Positions 35,037-44,257 of a DNA stretch of 64,000 bases are shown in pieces. Numbering within the stretch: position 1 is the stretch's first letter; every line of letters begins with the position of its first letter. This stretch comes from Microcoleus sp. FACHB-831. Lineage in GTDB: Bacteria; Cyanobacteriota; Cyanobacteriia; Cyanobacteriales; FACHB-T130. The translations under genes and the position numbers were made by a program. The notes below the pieces were generated by a model that saw nothing but the letters and a program-made list of their open reading frames with translations, was not told where the DNA came from and did no database searches. Location: positions 26,659 through 90,658 of the forward strand of contig NZ_JACJON010000010.1 in the NCBI RefSeq assembly GCF_014695585.1, given 5' to 3'.

Positions 35037-35621
35037 TCACCTCCTGCTAAGTTCTTTCGTTCCAGTACCGCAGGCTAAAATTCCCTTTTCATATGTTGGG
35101 TTCTCAAATTCGTTAGAAGTAGGGGAAGCCGCCTCGCATACAATTGTTGCGATACTTCCAGTTCCCGGATTGGCAACAAAGACTCCACCAACATAGCTTT
35201 TATGCTTATCTTTGCGGGATATTGCATAGTTAAATACAGCTTTATCGTTACTAGGAACAATTGCTAAGGTATGAGTTTTCGTCTGTGCTTTAATGCCACC
35301 ATCTAATTTGTTGAGCGAATCAGAAAGTTCTTTTTTTTCTGAGTAATAGGCTTGCTGCGCTTTGTTCATAGCTTCAACAAATCTTATCCCTTCCCTGTGC
35401 CCGCATTTACTGGATACGTTAAGCAAACCAGGCAAAAAAATAGCAGTAATCACGCCCCCGCTAACTGTTATAGCTAGCAAACCAATCCAAAATAAACCTT
35501 TTTTATTAGCACCTATTGGCAGAGGCGTTGTAAATTCCGCTTTACTTCCGATAAGAGAGATATTCTCTTGAGGAGTTGCTCTTGCTTCTACCTTTTTTGG
35601 TTTATTTTCTCTTTTTAACAT
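35037..35621 (-). CDS. pilin-related protein lacking a prepilin cleavage site
   Basis: A 194-residue paralogue of the pilin-like protein downstream: its C-terminal half has the same pattern (NKAQQAYYSEKKELSDSLNKLDGGI, KAVFNYAISRKDK, SYVGGVFVANPG, VCEAASPTS, GILACGTGTKELS). The N-terminus differs. After 45 polar residues there is a hydrophobic helix (LFWIGLLAITVSGGVITAIFLPGLLN) without the GFTLIE motif, so PilD processing is not expected. It may be a membrane-bound pilin-fold protein, perhaps interacting with pili, or a decayed copy. The reading frame is intact. Confidence 0.8.
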   Translation of the reverse strand: MLKRENKPKKVEARATPQENISLIGSKAEFTTPLPIGANKKGLFWIGLLAITVSGGVITAIFLPGLLNVSSKCGHREGIRFVEAMNKAQQAYYSEKKELSDSLNKLDGGIKAQTKTHTLAIVPSNDKAVFNYAISRKDKHKSYVGGVFVANPGTGSIATIVCEAASPTSNEFENPTYEKGILACGTGTKELSRR

Positions 35622-35682
35622 AATTATTCAGCCTAGAAACCTTGGTTATTTTATATTTGCTTACTGGCGATCGCTAACTGTT

Positions 35683-36198
35683 TCAATCTGTACGCTGTAC
35701 AACAAACGGCGATAACACAGCTGTGTCTTTCTCTGCTGGTATTTCTTTTCGCCATGCTGTTATTCCGCCTGATAAAACTGCCATCTTTAAACCTGTTTCT
35801 TGTAGCAATTTATAGGCTTTGACGGAACGCGGGCCTTTAGCGCAATAAAGTACAAGCGTAGGCTGTGTTTGATTTGGCTTAACGCTTTTTTTTACAAGTT
35901 CGCGGATTTGCTCAACTCCTATGCCAGCTTCAATGTCAGTAATGGGTACGATCGGGCTTTTACCAATACGATCTTCAACATATTCTTCAGGCGATCGCAC
36001 GTCAATCATTAATACTGGCTTCAGCTTCACAGCACGTAATTCTGCTACTGTAACTTGTTGGGGAAATTTACCAGTAAGTATCGATTCAATGTCTACACCC
36101 GTAATAACGGTAGCTGTCCCTAAAACACCAATACTAAAAGCGCCAATTCCCAACATTACAGGTAAAGGACGAAAATAACTTCGGATCTTAGCCAGCAT
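35683..36198 (-). CDS. membrane-anchored rhodanese-domain protein
   Basis: A 171-residue protein with an N-terminal hydrophobic helix (about 14-36, VMLGIGAFSIGVLGTATVITGV) followed by a single rhodanese domain. That domain includes VTVAELRAVKLKPVLMIDVRSPEEYVEDRIG, the active-site loop LYCAKGPRS with the catalytic Cys near residue 123, and GLKMAVLSGGITAWRKE. Such domains carry sulfur as a persulfide or act as redox sensors. The substrate cannot be told. It stands alone on the minus strand between the pilin-related gene and the fatty acid hydroxylase-family gene. Confidence 0.9.
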   Translation of the reverse strand: MLAKIRSYFRPLPVMLGIGAFSIGVLGTATVITGVDIESILTGKFPQQVTVAELRAVKLKPVLMIDVRSPEEYVEDRIGKSPIVPITDIEAGIGVEQIRELVKKSVKPNQTQPTLVLYCAKGPRSVKAYKLLQETGLKMAVLSGGITAWRKEIPAEKDTAVLSPFVVQRTD

Positions 36199-36294
36199 TT
36201 ATCTAGCACCCTCCAACCAGGAAAACTTTGATTTTTCCACCATAACAACTGCACTGCCCAGATGTCACTAGACAATTTTGGATTTCCCCTCATT

Positions 36295-36309
36295 CCAGGT
36301 AGAACCTGG
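36295..36309. repeat. REP-like palindrome CCAGGT-aga-ACCTGG
   Basis: Same palindrome as those flanking the transposase at 43.4-44.2 kb, here between the rhodanese and hydroxylase genes and followed by a diverged partner ending in AAAGCCTCTAG. It is a member of a dispersed family. Confidence 0.75.
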
Positions 36310-36429
36310 GAACGCAGACTGGGAGAACCTACCTCGCTTCTTTACAAAGAGACAAAGCCTCTAGTTCTACTTAGGAACAAGAAACTATCGTGTTAATTAA
36401 GATTTAAAAATTCCCAGGGTTATATTCCC

Positions 36430-37206
36430 TTAAAAATTTATGTTTTTACGAGTGCGAAATGGATGTAAAATCTGCCCAATATAGCCAGAAGGAATGCGCT
36501 CGGATATACCATAGCGATCGGGCATTTTCCCCCCAGGCATATAAAGCGTTCCAAATATTAAATCTAAAAAAGGTAACTGGGCGGCGAAGTTTTTATTATA
36601 GGCTTTTTTATCTATACTATGATGCCAATGATGAAATTCTGGCGTGGCAACAAACCACTTAAACCATCGAAATTTCAATTTGATATTGGCATGAATAAAA
36701 AAAGCTATAAAAGCACTAAATATAATGTATCCAGCAAATGTCTCTTTAGTAAATCCTAAGATGTACAGGGGGATAACCTGAAACATCTTTGTAAATACTT
36801 GATCTATAGGATGCACGCGCACGGTAGCCAACCAGTCTAGCTGTTCAACACTATGGTGAACTGCATGAAATTTCCAAAGCCAGGGAATTGTATGGTTTAG
36901 TTTATGAGCTGTATAATATCCAATATCTGATATTAAAACTGCTTCTATAAACTGCAACAAAAGTGGTTGAGAAGCAACTAATATTTGTAGTTGAGTATTT
37001 AATAAGCCTTTAAAAATATGTCCGATTAATAAAACGCTAATTGCTAGTTGGGTTCCTCTCCCAATAAAATAGCCTAAAAAATAATAAATGGCATCAGTTG
37101 TCCATGCTTGACGAAATATTTTTTGTTCGTGTAATGCAAATATTCTTTCTATAGGAACCAAGATAAAGAACAGGATAAGGAATCCTTTTATAACATCAGT
37201 AACCAT
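36430..37206 (-). CDS. fatty acid hydroxylase / sterol desaturase family protein
   Basis: An integral membrane di-iron oxygenase of about 258 residues. The histidine clusters typical of the superfamily are visible: HKLNH in GYYTAHKLNHTIPWLW, HAVHH in KFHAVHHSVEQLDW and HHWHH in PEFHHWHHSIDKK. Hydrophobic segments flank them. The substrate is unknown; cyanobacterial members act on lipids, carotenoids or sterol-like molecules. I place the start at ATG 37206: a longer frame from 37254 would translate a repeat-like palindrome (GTGGGGACTGCCCAC region) and overlap mtnA by 8 bp. Confidence 0.88.
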   Translation of the reverse strand: MVTDVIKGFLILFFILVPIERIFALHEQKIFRQAWTTDAIYYFLGYFIGRGTQLAISVLLIGHIFKGLLNTQLQILVASQPLLLQFIEAVLISDIGYYTAHKLNHTIPWLWKFHAVHHSVEQLDWLATVRVHPIDQVFTKMFQVIPLYILGFTKETFAGYIIFSAFIAFFIHANIKLKFRWFKWFVATPEFHHWHHSIDKKAYNKNFAAQLPFLDLIFGTLYMPGGKMPDRYGISERIPSGYIGQILHPFRTRKNINF

Positions 37207-37246
37207 AGGGGTTAAGCATGGGGTGGGGACTGCCCACCCTACTTTT

Positions 37247-38308
37247 CTAAACAACTTGCTCGATCTGAGTCTGTTTTAACTCACCGGGAGCAACTGCGCC
37301 ATACTCTGTAATAATTGCTGTAATTAAGCTGGCGGGGGTGACATCAAAAGCGGGGTTGTAAAACTCTACGCCAGTTGGACAAATGATGGTGTCGCCAACT
37401 TGGTATATTTCAGATGGGTGGCGTTCTTCTATAGGAATTTGGCTGCCACTGGCTAACTCAAAATCAACTGTAGAAAGGGGCGCTGCTACGAAGAAGGGGA
37501 CGTTATGAGCTTTGGCGACAAGTGCAAGGCTGTAAGTGCCAATTTTATTAGCGGTGTCACCATTGGCGGCAATTCTATCAGCACCAACGACGACGGCATC
37601 AATCAAACCCTGCTTCATACAATGAGCAGCCATACTATCAGTAATCAAGGTGACTGGAATGCCTTCTTGGACGCATTCCCACGCGGTTAGTTTGGCACCT
37701 TGTAAACGAGGGCGAGTTTCATCTGCATAGACTCGCGCTAGGCGATTTTCGCGCCAAGCGGAACGCACGACACCCAAGGCTGTACCATAGCCTGCCGTTG
37801 CCAATGCCCCGGCGTTACAGTGGGTAAGAATAGTCAGTTTAGCTGGATTAGCGGGTAGGACTTTTAAACCGTTGTCGCCTATTGCTTGACAGGTTTGGAT
37901 GTCTTCGGCGTTGATAGTTTGGGCGGTTTTGAGTAGAGTTGTTTTGAGTTCTTCTACTCCCCCAAGGGACTCGTAGGCGGTTTTGAGCATGCGCGCGATC
38001 GCCCAAAATAAGTTAACAGCCGTTGGACGAGTTTCCCGCAACATCTGGGCAACTTTCTCCAACTGAGTCAAAAACTCATGCCTGTCTTGTGTCTCAATTT
38101 CTCGCGCCCCCAGGTACATTCCGTAGGCAGCAGCAACACCAATTGCAGGTGCGCCCCGAACTATCATGGTTTTAATTGCCTGCGCCATGTCCTGGCTACA
38201 GCTAATTTCGACAAAGGTATATTCGGTGGGTAGACGGTTCTGGTCGATTAGTAAAACTCGGTCTGCGTTCCAAATTACGGGATACACCTGGTTGGCGGAA
38301 GACGACAT
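37247..38308 (-). CDS. mtnA: methylthioribose-1-phosphate isomerase
   Basis: MtnA converts methylthioribose-1-phosphate to the ribulose form in the methionine salvage pathway. It belongs to the eIF2B-like fold; catalytic residues are seen in [23 protein letters not shown] (Cys near residue 162) and [20 protein letters not shown] (Asp near residue 242), with the N-terminal [19 protein letters not shown]. At 353 residues the length is normal. No other salvage gene is adjacent. The start is ATG 38308 ([13 protein letters not shown]). Confidence 0.95.
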   Translation of the reverse strand: MSSSANQVYPVIWNADRVLLIDQNRLPTEYTFVEISCSQDMAQAIKTMIVRGAPAIGVAAAYGMYLGAREIETQDRHEFLTQLEKVAQMLRETRPTAVNLFWAIARMLKTAYESLGGVEELKTTLLKTAQTINAEDIQTCQAIGDNGLKVLPANPAKLTILTHCNAGALATAGYGTALGVVRSAWRENRLARVYADETRPRLQGAKLTAWECVQEGIPVTLITDSMAAHCMKQGLIDAVVVGADRIAANGDTANKIGTYSLALVAKAHNVPFFVAAPLSTVDFELASGSQIPIEERHPSEIYQVGDTIICPTGVEFYNPAFDVTPASLITAIITEYGAVAPGELKQTQIEQVV

Positions 38309-38404
38309 ATCAGTTGTTGGTTGTTGGGGGTTAATATGCTAGTTTCTAACAACTTAACTCATATTTACTCGTCTTTTCCAAAAGTTTATGGCCAACTAGC
38401 ATCT

Positions 38405-38792
38405 ATGAAAGTTGATAGTATTGACCGCTACGTTCTTACCGTCCATAACATAGGGTTAACTTGTGAATTCTATTCCCGCGTGTTGGGAATGCAAGTTGTC
38501 ACCTTTGGGGAATAACCGTAAGGCGCTGAAATTTGGCCATCAAAAAATTAACCTTCATCAAGTTGGGCAAGAATTTCAGCCAAAAGCTTTAAACCCGACT
38601 GCTGGTTCAGCCGATGTTTGTTTTATTACAAATATGCCTTTGAAACTGGCGATCGCCAGAGTTAAGTCAAGTGGTATTGAAATTATAAATGGCCCCGTCA
38701 CAAGGACAGGAGCCATAGGAAGTATTGAATCTATCTATGTGCGCGATCCAGACGGTAATTTAATCGAAATCGCGAACTATTTAGAGTTATAA
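38405..38792 (+). pseudogene. glyoxalase/VOC-family gene with a one-base frameshift
   Basis: Two frames join into one VOC-superfamily protein. MKVDSIDRYVLTVHNIGLTCEFYSRVLGMQVVTFGE is read from ATG 38405 and stops at 38515; NRKALKFGHQKINLHQVGQEF and the rest, ending IYVRDPDGNLIEIANYLEL, is in the frame that stops at 38792. Removing one base at about 38513 (the T in GGGGAATAACC) restores a continuous, family-typical sequence (FGE-NRKAL). Metal ligands of the fold are recognisable (H in VHNI-type and LHQ positions, E in NLIEIAN). The enzyme class is not determinable. It is a recent pseudogene or a sequence error. Confidence 0.8.
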
Positions 38793-38810
38793 GGTGGGCA
38801 ATTGCCCACC
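38793..38810. repeat. 18-bp perfect palindrome GGTGGGCAAT/ATTGCCCACC
   Basis: A full palindrome between the convergent VOC pseudogene and dxs. A related imperfect one (GTGGGGACTGCCCAC) lies at about 37222-37236, at the start of the hydroxylase gene. It may double as a bidirectional terminator or belong to a dispersed repeat family. Confidence 0.75.
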
Positions 38811-38818
38811 CTATCTAC

Positions 38819-40723
38819 TTACTTAACCGCTGACAATTGACGGCTAAAAGATTTCCGCACTCGGTCGGCAATTTGAGGGGGTGTTAAGCCCAGTTCTGCC
38901 ATAGATTGTTCTGGCGTTGCATGATCTACTAATACATCAGGTACGCCAATTCGCATCACTGGCACTAAGATGTCATTATCTAGCAAAGATTCAGCGATCG
39001 CGCTCCCAAATCCTCCCATCACGCAGCCTTCTTCCAACGTCACAACGCGACCAATTTTTTGAGCTAAAGGCAAAATCAACTCAGTATCCAGAGGCTTGGC
39101 AAATCGCGCATTAATAACAGTAGCTTCAATGCCATGTTCGCTCAAAATCTCCGCTACCTGCATCGCTGGATAAACCATCGAACCATAGCCCAGCATCAGC
39201 ACGTCATCGCCTTGCCGCAAAATTTCTGCCTTACCGATGGGCAGTTCTTCCCAGCCTTCTTCCATCAACGGTACGCCGTAGCCATTGCCGCGTGGATAGC
39301 GCATCGCAATCGGGCCACTCGTATAGTTTACTCCCGTCGCAACCATCTGCTGAAGTTCTGCTTCATCTTTAGGAGCCATCAGCACCATATTAGGCAGACA
39401 TCGCAGATAGGAAATATCGTACATTCCCTGGTGAGTCGGGCCATCAGCACCGACAATTCCAGCGCGATCTAGACAGAAGAAAACGGGCAGATTTTGGATG
39501 CAAACATCGTGAACAATTTGGTCGTAACCGCGTTGTAAAAAAGTCGAGTAAATCGCTACAACTGGGCGAATTCCCTCACAAGCCATAGCCGCAGCTAAGG
39601 TAACAGCGTGTTGTTCGGCAATCCCTACATCAATGTATTGCTTCGGTAATTTTGCGTGGAGTTTATCTAACCCCGTTCCGGTTGCCATTGCCGCCGTAAT
39701 ACCGACAATTTTAGGGTTACTTTCGGCTAATTTAACTAAGGCGTGGGAGAAGACTTTGGAGTAGGCGGGTGGCTTGGGTGAACTTGCGGGGATGGCTTTG
39801 CCAGTCACTAGGTTAAAGGGTGATTGGGCGTGATAGCCTACTTGGTCTTTTTCAGCTATTTCGTACCCTTTGCCTTTGACGGTTGCAACGTGAACCAAGA
39901 CTGGCCCTGGCATCTGGTGTGCCTGCTTAAAGGTGGCAATTAGTTCCTCTAAATTGTGCCCGTCTACTGGCCCCATGTAGGTGAAGCCGAGTTCCTCAAA
40001 CACCGCGCCGACTTTGGGAACTGCCAGACGCTTCATCCCTTCTTTGACCCGTTCCAGTTCTGGGGATAGGGATTCGCCAACGAAGGGAATGTGCTTGAAT
40101 TGTTCCTCTAGGTTATCCGTGAGGAACTGCATCGGCGGGCTGAGGCGCATTTTGTTGAGGTAGCGGGGAATTGCGCCGACGTTGGGCGAGATAGACATCT
40201 CGTTATCGTTCAGCACTACTAGCAGCTTGGTTTTGGGCAAGTGTCCTGCATGGTTGATGGCTTCTAATGCCATACCACCAGTAAGTGCGCCGTCGCCAAT
40301 TACTGCCGCTACTTTGAAGTTTTGGCCTTTGAGATCTCGCGCTAGCGCCATGCCCAAAGCGGCTGAAATACTTGTGGAAGCGTGACCAGCACCGAAGTGA
40401 TCGAATTTGCTTTCGCACCGCTTGAGGTATCCGGCAACTCCGTCTTTTTGCCGCAGCGTGTCGAAGCAATTGTACCGCCCGGTGATTAGTTTGTGTGGAT
40501 ATGCTTGGTGTCCGACATCCCAGATTACTTTATCGCGGTCTAAGTCTAATGTCTGGTATAGGGCTAAGGTTAGTTCTACGACTCCCAATCCCGGCCCCAA
40601 ATGTCCGCCATACGTGGCGACGGTTTGGAGATGCTTTTCCCGAATTTGACGAGCAATTTGCTGGAGTTGACGAATCGAAAGACCGTGCAACTGGTTGGGA
40701 TGGGTAATTTCACTCAGGTGCAT
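38819..40723 (-). CDS. dxs: 1-deoxy-D-xylulose-5-phosphate synthase
   Basis: DXS condenses pyruvate and glyceraldehyde 3-phosphate, the first step of the MEP isoprenoid pathway that supplies carotenoids, phytol and quinone side chains. Thiamine diphosphate motif [18 protein letters not shown], the conserved [14 protein letters not shown], and transketolase pyrimidine-domain segments ([35 protein letters not shown]) are present. At 634 residues it is full length. ATG 40723 begins [17 protein letters not shown], the usual cyanobacterial start. Confidence 0.97.
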   Translation of the reverse strand: MHLSEITHPNQLHGLSIRQLQQIARQIREKHLQTVATYGGHLGPGLGVVELTLALYQTLDLDRDKVIWDVGHQAYPHKLITGRYNCFDTLRQKDGVAGYLKRCESKFDHFGAGHASTSISAALGMALARDLKGQNFKVAAVIGDGALTGGMALEAINHAGHLPKTKLLVVLNDNEMSISPNVGAIPRYLNKMRLSPPMQFLTDNLEEQFKHIPFVGESLSPELERVKEGMKRLAVPKVGAVFEELGFTYMGPVDGHNLEELIATFKQAHQMPGPVLVHVATVKGKGYEIAEKDQVGYHAQSPFNLVTGKAIPASSPKPPAYSKVFSHALVKLAESNPKIVGITAAMATGTGLDKLHAKLPKQYIDVGIAEQHAVTLAAAMACEGIRPVVAIYSTFLQRGYDQIVHDVCIQNLPVFFCLDRAGIVGADGPTHQGMYDISYLRCLPNMVLMAPKDEAELQQMVATGVNYTSGPIAMRYPRGNGYGVPLMEEGWEELPIGKAEILRQGDDVLMLGYGSMVYPAMQVAEILSEHGIEATVINARFAKPLDTELILPLAQKIGRVVTLEEGCVMGGFGSAIAESLLDNDILVPVMRIGVPDVLVDHATPEQSMAELGLTPPQIADRVRKSFSRQLSAVK

Positions 40724-41404
40724 TCCTGGTTTCCCTCTGAAGCTTTAAAGATGGGTTTTTTCTTATCTCTTTAAACTTTAATGGATTTGGTGCGATCGCC
40801 CTCGATTGGGAAATGTTTAATTAGGTGTAATTCCCCCCTCCCCCCATTTTCCACTAAGGCGATCCCCTTGTGCTGGGCGCAAGCGGCTATAGTTCCTGAC
40901 ATTTTGTAGGCGAACAGCCGCGTGATGATGCTCTTTGTGGCAAAATGCATTCGTCGTCTACCTACAATCAGAACTAAAATATTTTTGGGCAAGCGGCGAT
41001 TTCTCATATCGCTCCGATACAAATATCTATTGAATTACCACAAATTAACGCAATAGTAATGTCTTCTCAACATTTATTTTTGGCAGTAACTCGAAATCGG
41101 CGCGATCTAGAACTTATAAATAATTTTTATTATCCGGGAGAATATTCGGGTATCGGTACTAACAACGTATATTCGCTAAATCAACCTATTAGCCAATTCA
41201 AATATATTTTTTGTTGGTGGATAGTGAATATTTGGAGTTATTGCCGGATAGGGGAAATAAATGCGATCGCGCTAGGTAAGAAGGCAAATTATCTTTGTCT
41301 TACTCTAGCCCTGCAAAAGTATCACCTCGCAGCATTATATTGTTTAATCCCCGTGCGGTCGAAGAGTTGCTGTAAATTATTCTGAACCTGATAAATTAGC
41401 CAAA
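40724..41404. other. region with one doubtful small gene
   Basis: Apart from the small minus-strand frame at 40771-41007, this stretch holds nothing I can identify. A plus-strand frame at 41059-41385 has no ribosome site, no low-complexity bias and no recognisable domain, and I do not call it. Confidence 0.5.
40771..41007 (-). CDS. possible small hypothetical protein
   Basis: A 78-codon frame from ATG 41007, with GGAG four bases upstream. The product is basic (MRNRRLPKNILVLIVGRRRM, then FATKSIITRLFAYKMSGTIAACAQHKGIALVENGG) without a clear motif. It may be a real small gene or chance. Only the ribosome site and the reasonable composition support it. Confidence 0.35.
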   Translation of the reverse strand: MRNRRLPKNILVLIVGRRRMHFATKSIITRLFAYKMSGTIAACAQHKGIALVENGGRGELHLIKHFPIEGDRTKSIKV

Positions 41405-42499
41405 ATGAAACGAATTTTACTGCTATTTCTCGATAATAATGAGAATAGCCGCCTATTGTTGGAATGGTTGACAAGCCGCTATGAGATTATAGTACCCAAT
41501 TTGACGGTAGAGGCTGCTGAACTACTTGATGAATCTTTTGATTTGTGCATTTTAGATGGTGGGGCTTTAAACCTTTTTGCGGAACGGGTGCGAGTTAGGA
41601 AAAAAGCTTCTCTTCCTGTATTTCTTCCCTTTCTTTTAGTAACTTCTACGCCAGATGAGGCGGCGATCGCGGGGCAACTTGGGCAGAGCTTTGATGAGGT
41701 AATAGTTAGTCCGACTGAGAAGTTACAATTGCAGGCACGGGTAAGAATTTTGTTGCAAAACCGCCAACTTTCTCTAGCTATCCATAATGCCAATCAAGAA
41801 ATCAAAGGTCTCAATGAGGTAAAATCTCGCATGGTATCGATGGTTTCCCACGAGCTACGAAATCCTCTAAGTGCAATCCTTTTCTCTGCTCAGTTGCTAC
41901 AGCAATTCGGCGATCGCTGTCCGCCAGAGGCAAAACGCAAATATTTCAATTTAATTCAAGAGCGCGTCGAGTACATGACTGGACTGTTAGATGATGTGCT
42001 AATTCTGGGATATGCAGAGTTGGCGATGCAGTTAAACCCACAATTGCTGGAGCTGGAAACTTTCTGCGGCAATCTCATAGAAGAGATCCAGCTGAGTGCT
42101 AGCGAGAAGCACGCGATCGTTTTTACTTTTGATAGCCGATACAGCCTGGTTTACCTCGATGAAAAACTGCTGGGTCACATTCTCAGTAATTTGCTAACCA
42201 ATGCTATCAAATACTCGCCTGAAGGTGGCAAGGTAAGCTTGGAAGTTTCTTGCCTGGAGCGCGAGGTAATTTTCCGGGTTACAGATGAGGGTATTGGCAT
42301 TCCCTCAGAAGACCAACTCCAACTATTTGAGTCATTTCACCGAGGCGCAAATGTTGGCAAGATTCAGGGGACTGGACTGGGCTTGGCTATAGTTAAACAA
42401 TGTGTTGAGCGACATGGTGGCGCGATCGCCCTAAACAGCGAAGTCGGCGCAGGTACAACTTTTATTGTTACTCTGCCGCTTTCCTCAGCTATAAGCTAG
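41405..42499 (+). CDS. hybrid-type histidine kinase with N-terminal receiver-like domain
   Basis: A 364-residue soluble kinase. Residues 1-118 resemble a response-regulator receiver: LLFLDNNENSRLLLEWL at the start, a possible phosphoacceptor D51 (LCILDGG), and VTSTPDEAA. The usual Lys-Pro turn reads VSPTEK, so the domain is divergent. The kinase core follows: H-box MVSHELRNPLSAI (His149), N-box LLTNAIKYSPEGG, G1 DEGIGIP, F-box and G2 GTGLGLAI. It has no membrane segment or extra sensor, so input probably comes through the receiver. No partner regulator is adjacent (orphan). The stimulus is unknown. Confidence 0.9.
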   Translation: MKRILLLFLDNNENSRLLLEWLTSRYEIIVPNLTVEAAELLDESFDLCILDGGALNLFAERVRVRKKASLPVFLPFLLVTSTPDEAAIAGQLGQSFDEVIVSPTEKLQLQARVRILLQNRQLSLAIHNANQEIKGLNEVKSRMVSMVSHELRNPLSAILFSAQLLQQFGDRCPPEAKRKYFNLIQERVEYMTGLLDDVLILGYAELAMQLNPQLLELETFCGNLIEEIQLSASEKHAIVFTFDSRYSLVYLDEKLLGHILSNLLTNAIKYSPEGGKVSLEVSCLEREVIFRVTDEGIGIPSEDQLQLFESFHRGANVGKIQGTGLGLAIVKQCVERHGGAIALNSEVGAGTTFIVTLPLSSAIS

Positions 42500-42678
42500 A
42501 CTGGGACTATATTTGAGCGATATGAGGAGAATCCGGCGATCGCTCTTAATATATCTTTATTTCTATCTAGTGATGGAATTTGTTATGGTGTTTTAAGTCT
42601 CAATTAAATAGTAGCAAAAAGTCATATTATTAGCAACCCCCTGGTAAATTAACTTTTTTACTAATATTTTGCATAAGG

Positions 42679-43332
42679 TTATAAGGATAATAAATATTGG
42701 ATTTCGGTTTGAATATTGCCTCTAGCGTTAATTTCCAGTGTGGCAAACATTGTGTCAGTTAGGTAGATTCTGGGACGTTGCAAGATATTTTGTAAAAATT
42801 TAAGCCTGCCAACTTGATAAGATTCGTCGGAAACCCAGGAATATTCTTGACGGATTGCTTGGGAATAACGGCGATAGTTAGATACATCTGCGCCTAATAT
42901 AGACAAGTCAGCATCCATGAGAATTTGGCTATCGATGTCGTTATCGGGGTAGCGATGAGTTTTTGTTTTCAAGATAAGGTTAGTCACAGAATTTATCAGC
43001 TTTGAGGATAATTTGAAGTAGTTTAAGAGGCTGGCGGCATATTCAGCACTTTTTTCTTCGTTATCGTTAGATTTAGCGTCATAAATAACATCGTGAAACC
43101 AGGCAGCAAAAGCAATTGTGTCAGGTTCGAGAGCTAGCGATCGCAACAACTCTATTACTTGCAAAACTTGGCTAACATGATCGAGATTATGATAAAAGCG
43201 ATTTGGGCTGGAGTATAAATTTGCTATATCGAGAAATGTTTGGCGAGCGATCGCGCTATTAACGCCAAAATTTTGCAGCAAGTTTTGCCAACTTAATTCG
43301 AGGCTTAAAAACAAGGTACAAAATTCAGACAT
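42679..43332 (-). CDS. HD-superfamily metal-dependent phosphohydrolase
   Basis: A 217-residue protein of the predicted HD-hydrolase group (COG4339-like). Metal ligands are seen in RFYHNLDHVSQVL (His), AFAAWFHDVIYD (His-Asp, the HD pair), ILKTKTHRY and MDADLSILGAD (second Asp). The substrate is unknown; related proteins are annotated as predicted phosphohydrolases. It has no partner gene: a histidine kinase lies divergent on the left and the transposase remnant on the right. Confidence 0.88.
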   Translation of the reverse strand: MSEFCTLFLSLELSWQNLLQNFGVNSAIARQTFLDIANLYSSPNRFYHNLDHVSQVLQVIELLRSLALEPDTIAFAAWFHDVIYDAKSNDNEEKSAEYAASLLNYFKLSSKLINSVTNLILKTKTHRYPDNDIDSQILMDADLSILGADVSNYRRYSQAIRQEYSWVSDESYQVGRLKFLQNILQRPRIYLTDTMFATLEINARGNIQTEIQYLLSL

Positions 43333-43390
43333 ATATATAGATAGGTTTTGGGGATAGAGCGATCGCAGATGTAAAATCAGAGGTTTGCTC

Positions 43391-43436
43391 GTTCCCAGGT
43401 AGAACCTGGGAACACTAATTTAGAGGCTACTGCCTC
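43391..43436. repeat. REP-like doublet upstream of the transposase
   Basis: GTTCCCAGGT-aga-ACCTGGGAAC (43391-43413) followed by GAGGC-tact-GCCTC (43423-43436). It lies 28 bp before the transposase start. The same two-part architecture occurs downstream. Confidence 0.85.
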
Positions 43437-43463
43437 ACAAATCGCTCATTGCCAGGTAATAAA

Positions 43464-43998
43464 ATGGGACGCAGCCGCTACCACGTACTAGGAAATCAGC
43501 CGCACTTTCTTACCTGTACGAGCGTCAATTGGATACCGTTATTCAGTAAAGTTGAGCTAGCACAAATTATTTTAGACTCCTTAAGTTTTCTGCAACGGCA
43601 GCAACGACTGGAATTGTACGCTTATGTAATCATGGAAAATCACATTCACCTGCTGGCATCTGCTACAAACTTGTCTTCATGAGATGCGTACCTTTAAATC
43701 ATTTACAGCACGATCTATTGTTGACTTACTGGAAAAAACTCAAGCGAACTATATGCTAGAGCAGTTGAAGTTTTACAAACTACGACACAAAACAGACCAG
43801 GATTATCAGGTTTGGCAAGAAGGATTCCATCCGCAGGCTATTTTGAGTGAGGAAATGTTTATACAAAAGTTAGAGTATATTCACAATAATCCGGTTAGAC
43901 GCGGCTATATAGACGATCCGGCTCATTGGCGGTATTCTAGTTACCGCAATTACATGGGACAGCCTGGTTTGTTGCAGGTAAAATTGCTCGATTTGTAA
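43464..43998 (+). pseudogene. REP-associated tyrosine transposase (RAYT), frameshifted
   Basis: A Y1/HUH-type transposase. MGRSRYHVLGNQPHFLTCTSVNWIPLF and YAYVIMENHIHLL (the HUH-like motif, His-Ile-His) are read from ATG 43464 to a stop at 43682. The continuation EMRTFKSFTARSIVDLLEK, then KLEYIHNNPVRRGY and AHWRYSSYRNYM, lies in another frame ending at 43998. Dropping one T at about 43680 (TCTTCATGAG to TCTTCAGAG) joins the frames. The candidate catalytic Tyr lies in the C-terminal part (IHNNPVRRGY region). Flanking REP-like palindromes suit the RAYT class, which mobilises or spreads such elements. It is inactive as read. Confidence 0.85.
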
Positions 43999-44016
43999 TC
44001 TTTTTTCTCGTTACTC

Positions 44017-44120
44017 GTTTACTCGTTTACTCGTTTACTCGTTTACTCGTTTACTCGTTTACTCGTTTACTCGTTTACTCGTTTACTCGTTTACTCGTTT
44101 ACTCGTTTACTCGTTTACTC
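44017..44120. repeat. 13 tandem copies of GTTTACTC
   Basis: Thirteen perfect contiguous copies of an 8-bp unit (104 bp), starting just after the transposase stop and ending at a REP-like palindrome. There are no spacers, so it is not CRISPR. It is not expected to be coding, because an octamer shifts frame. Confidence 0.97.
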
Positions 44121-44220
44121 GTTACCAGGTTCTACCTGGTAACGCAGTCTAGAGGCTCTGCCTCGCTTCAAAGTTAGGAGGCAGAGCCTCCCGAAGGCAT
44201 TCCCAGGTAGAACCTGGGAA
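44121..44220. repeat. cluster of REP-like palindromes downstream of the transposase
   Basis: In order: GTTACCAGGT-tct-ACCTGGTAAC (44121-44143), GAGGC-tct-GCCTC (44152-44164), GGAGGC-aga-GCCTCC (44177-44191) and TTCCCAGGT-aga-ACCTGGGAA (44200-44220). The outer pair is the same palindrome as at 36295 and 43391. The second and third are its smaller companion in opposite orientations. This is a compound mosaic element. Confidence 0.88.
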
Positions 44221-44257
44221 CGAGGAACGAGGAAGCCTGGGAACGGGGAAGGAGGGG

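Noticed and set aside
37207..37254. Longer start for the hydroxylase-family gene
   Set aside because: The added residues are a translation of a palindromic repeat and overlap mtnA.
41059..41385. 108-residue plus-strand frame
   Set aside because: Cys/Trp/Tyr-rich, no ribosome site and no recognisable domain.
44017..44120. Octamer array as CRISPR or coding
   Set aside because: The 8-bp unit has no spacers and shifts the frame.
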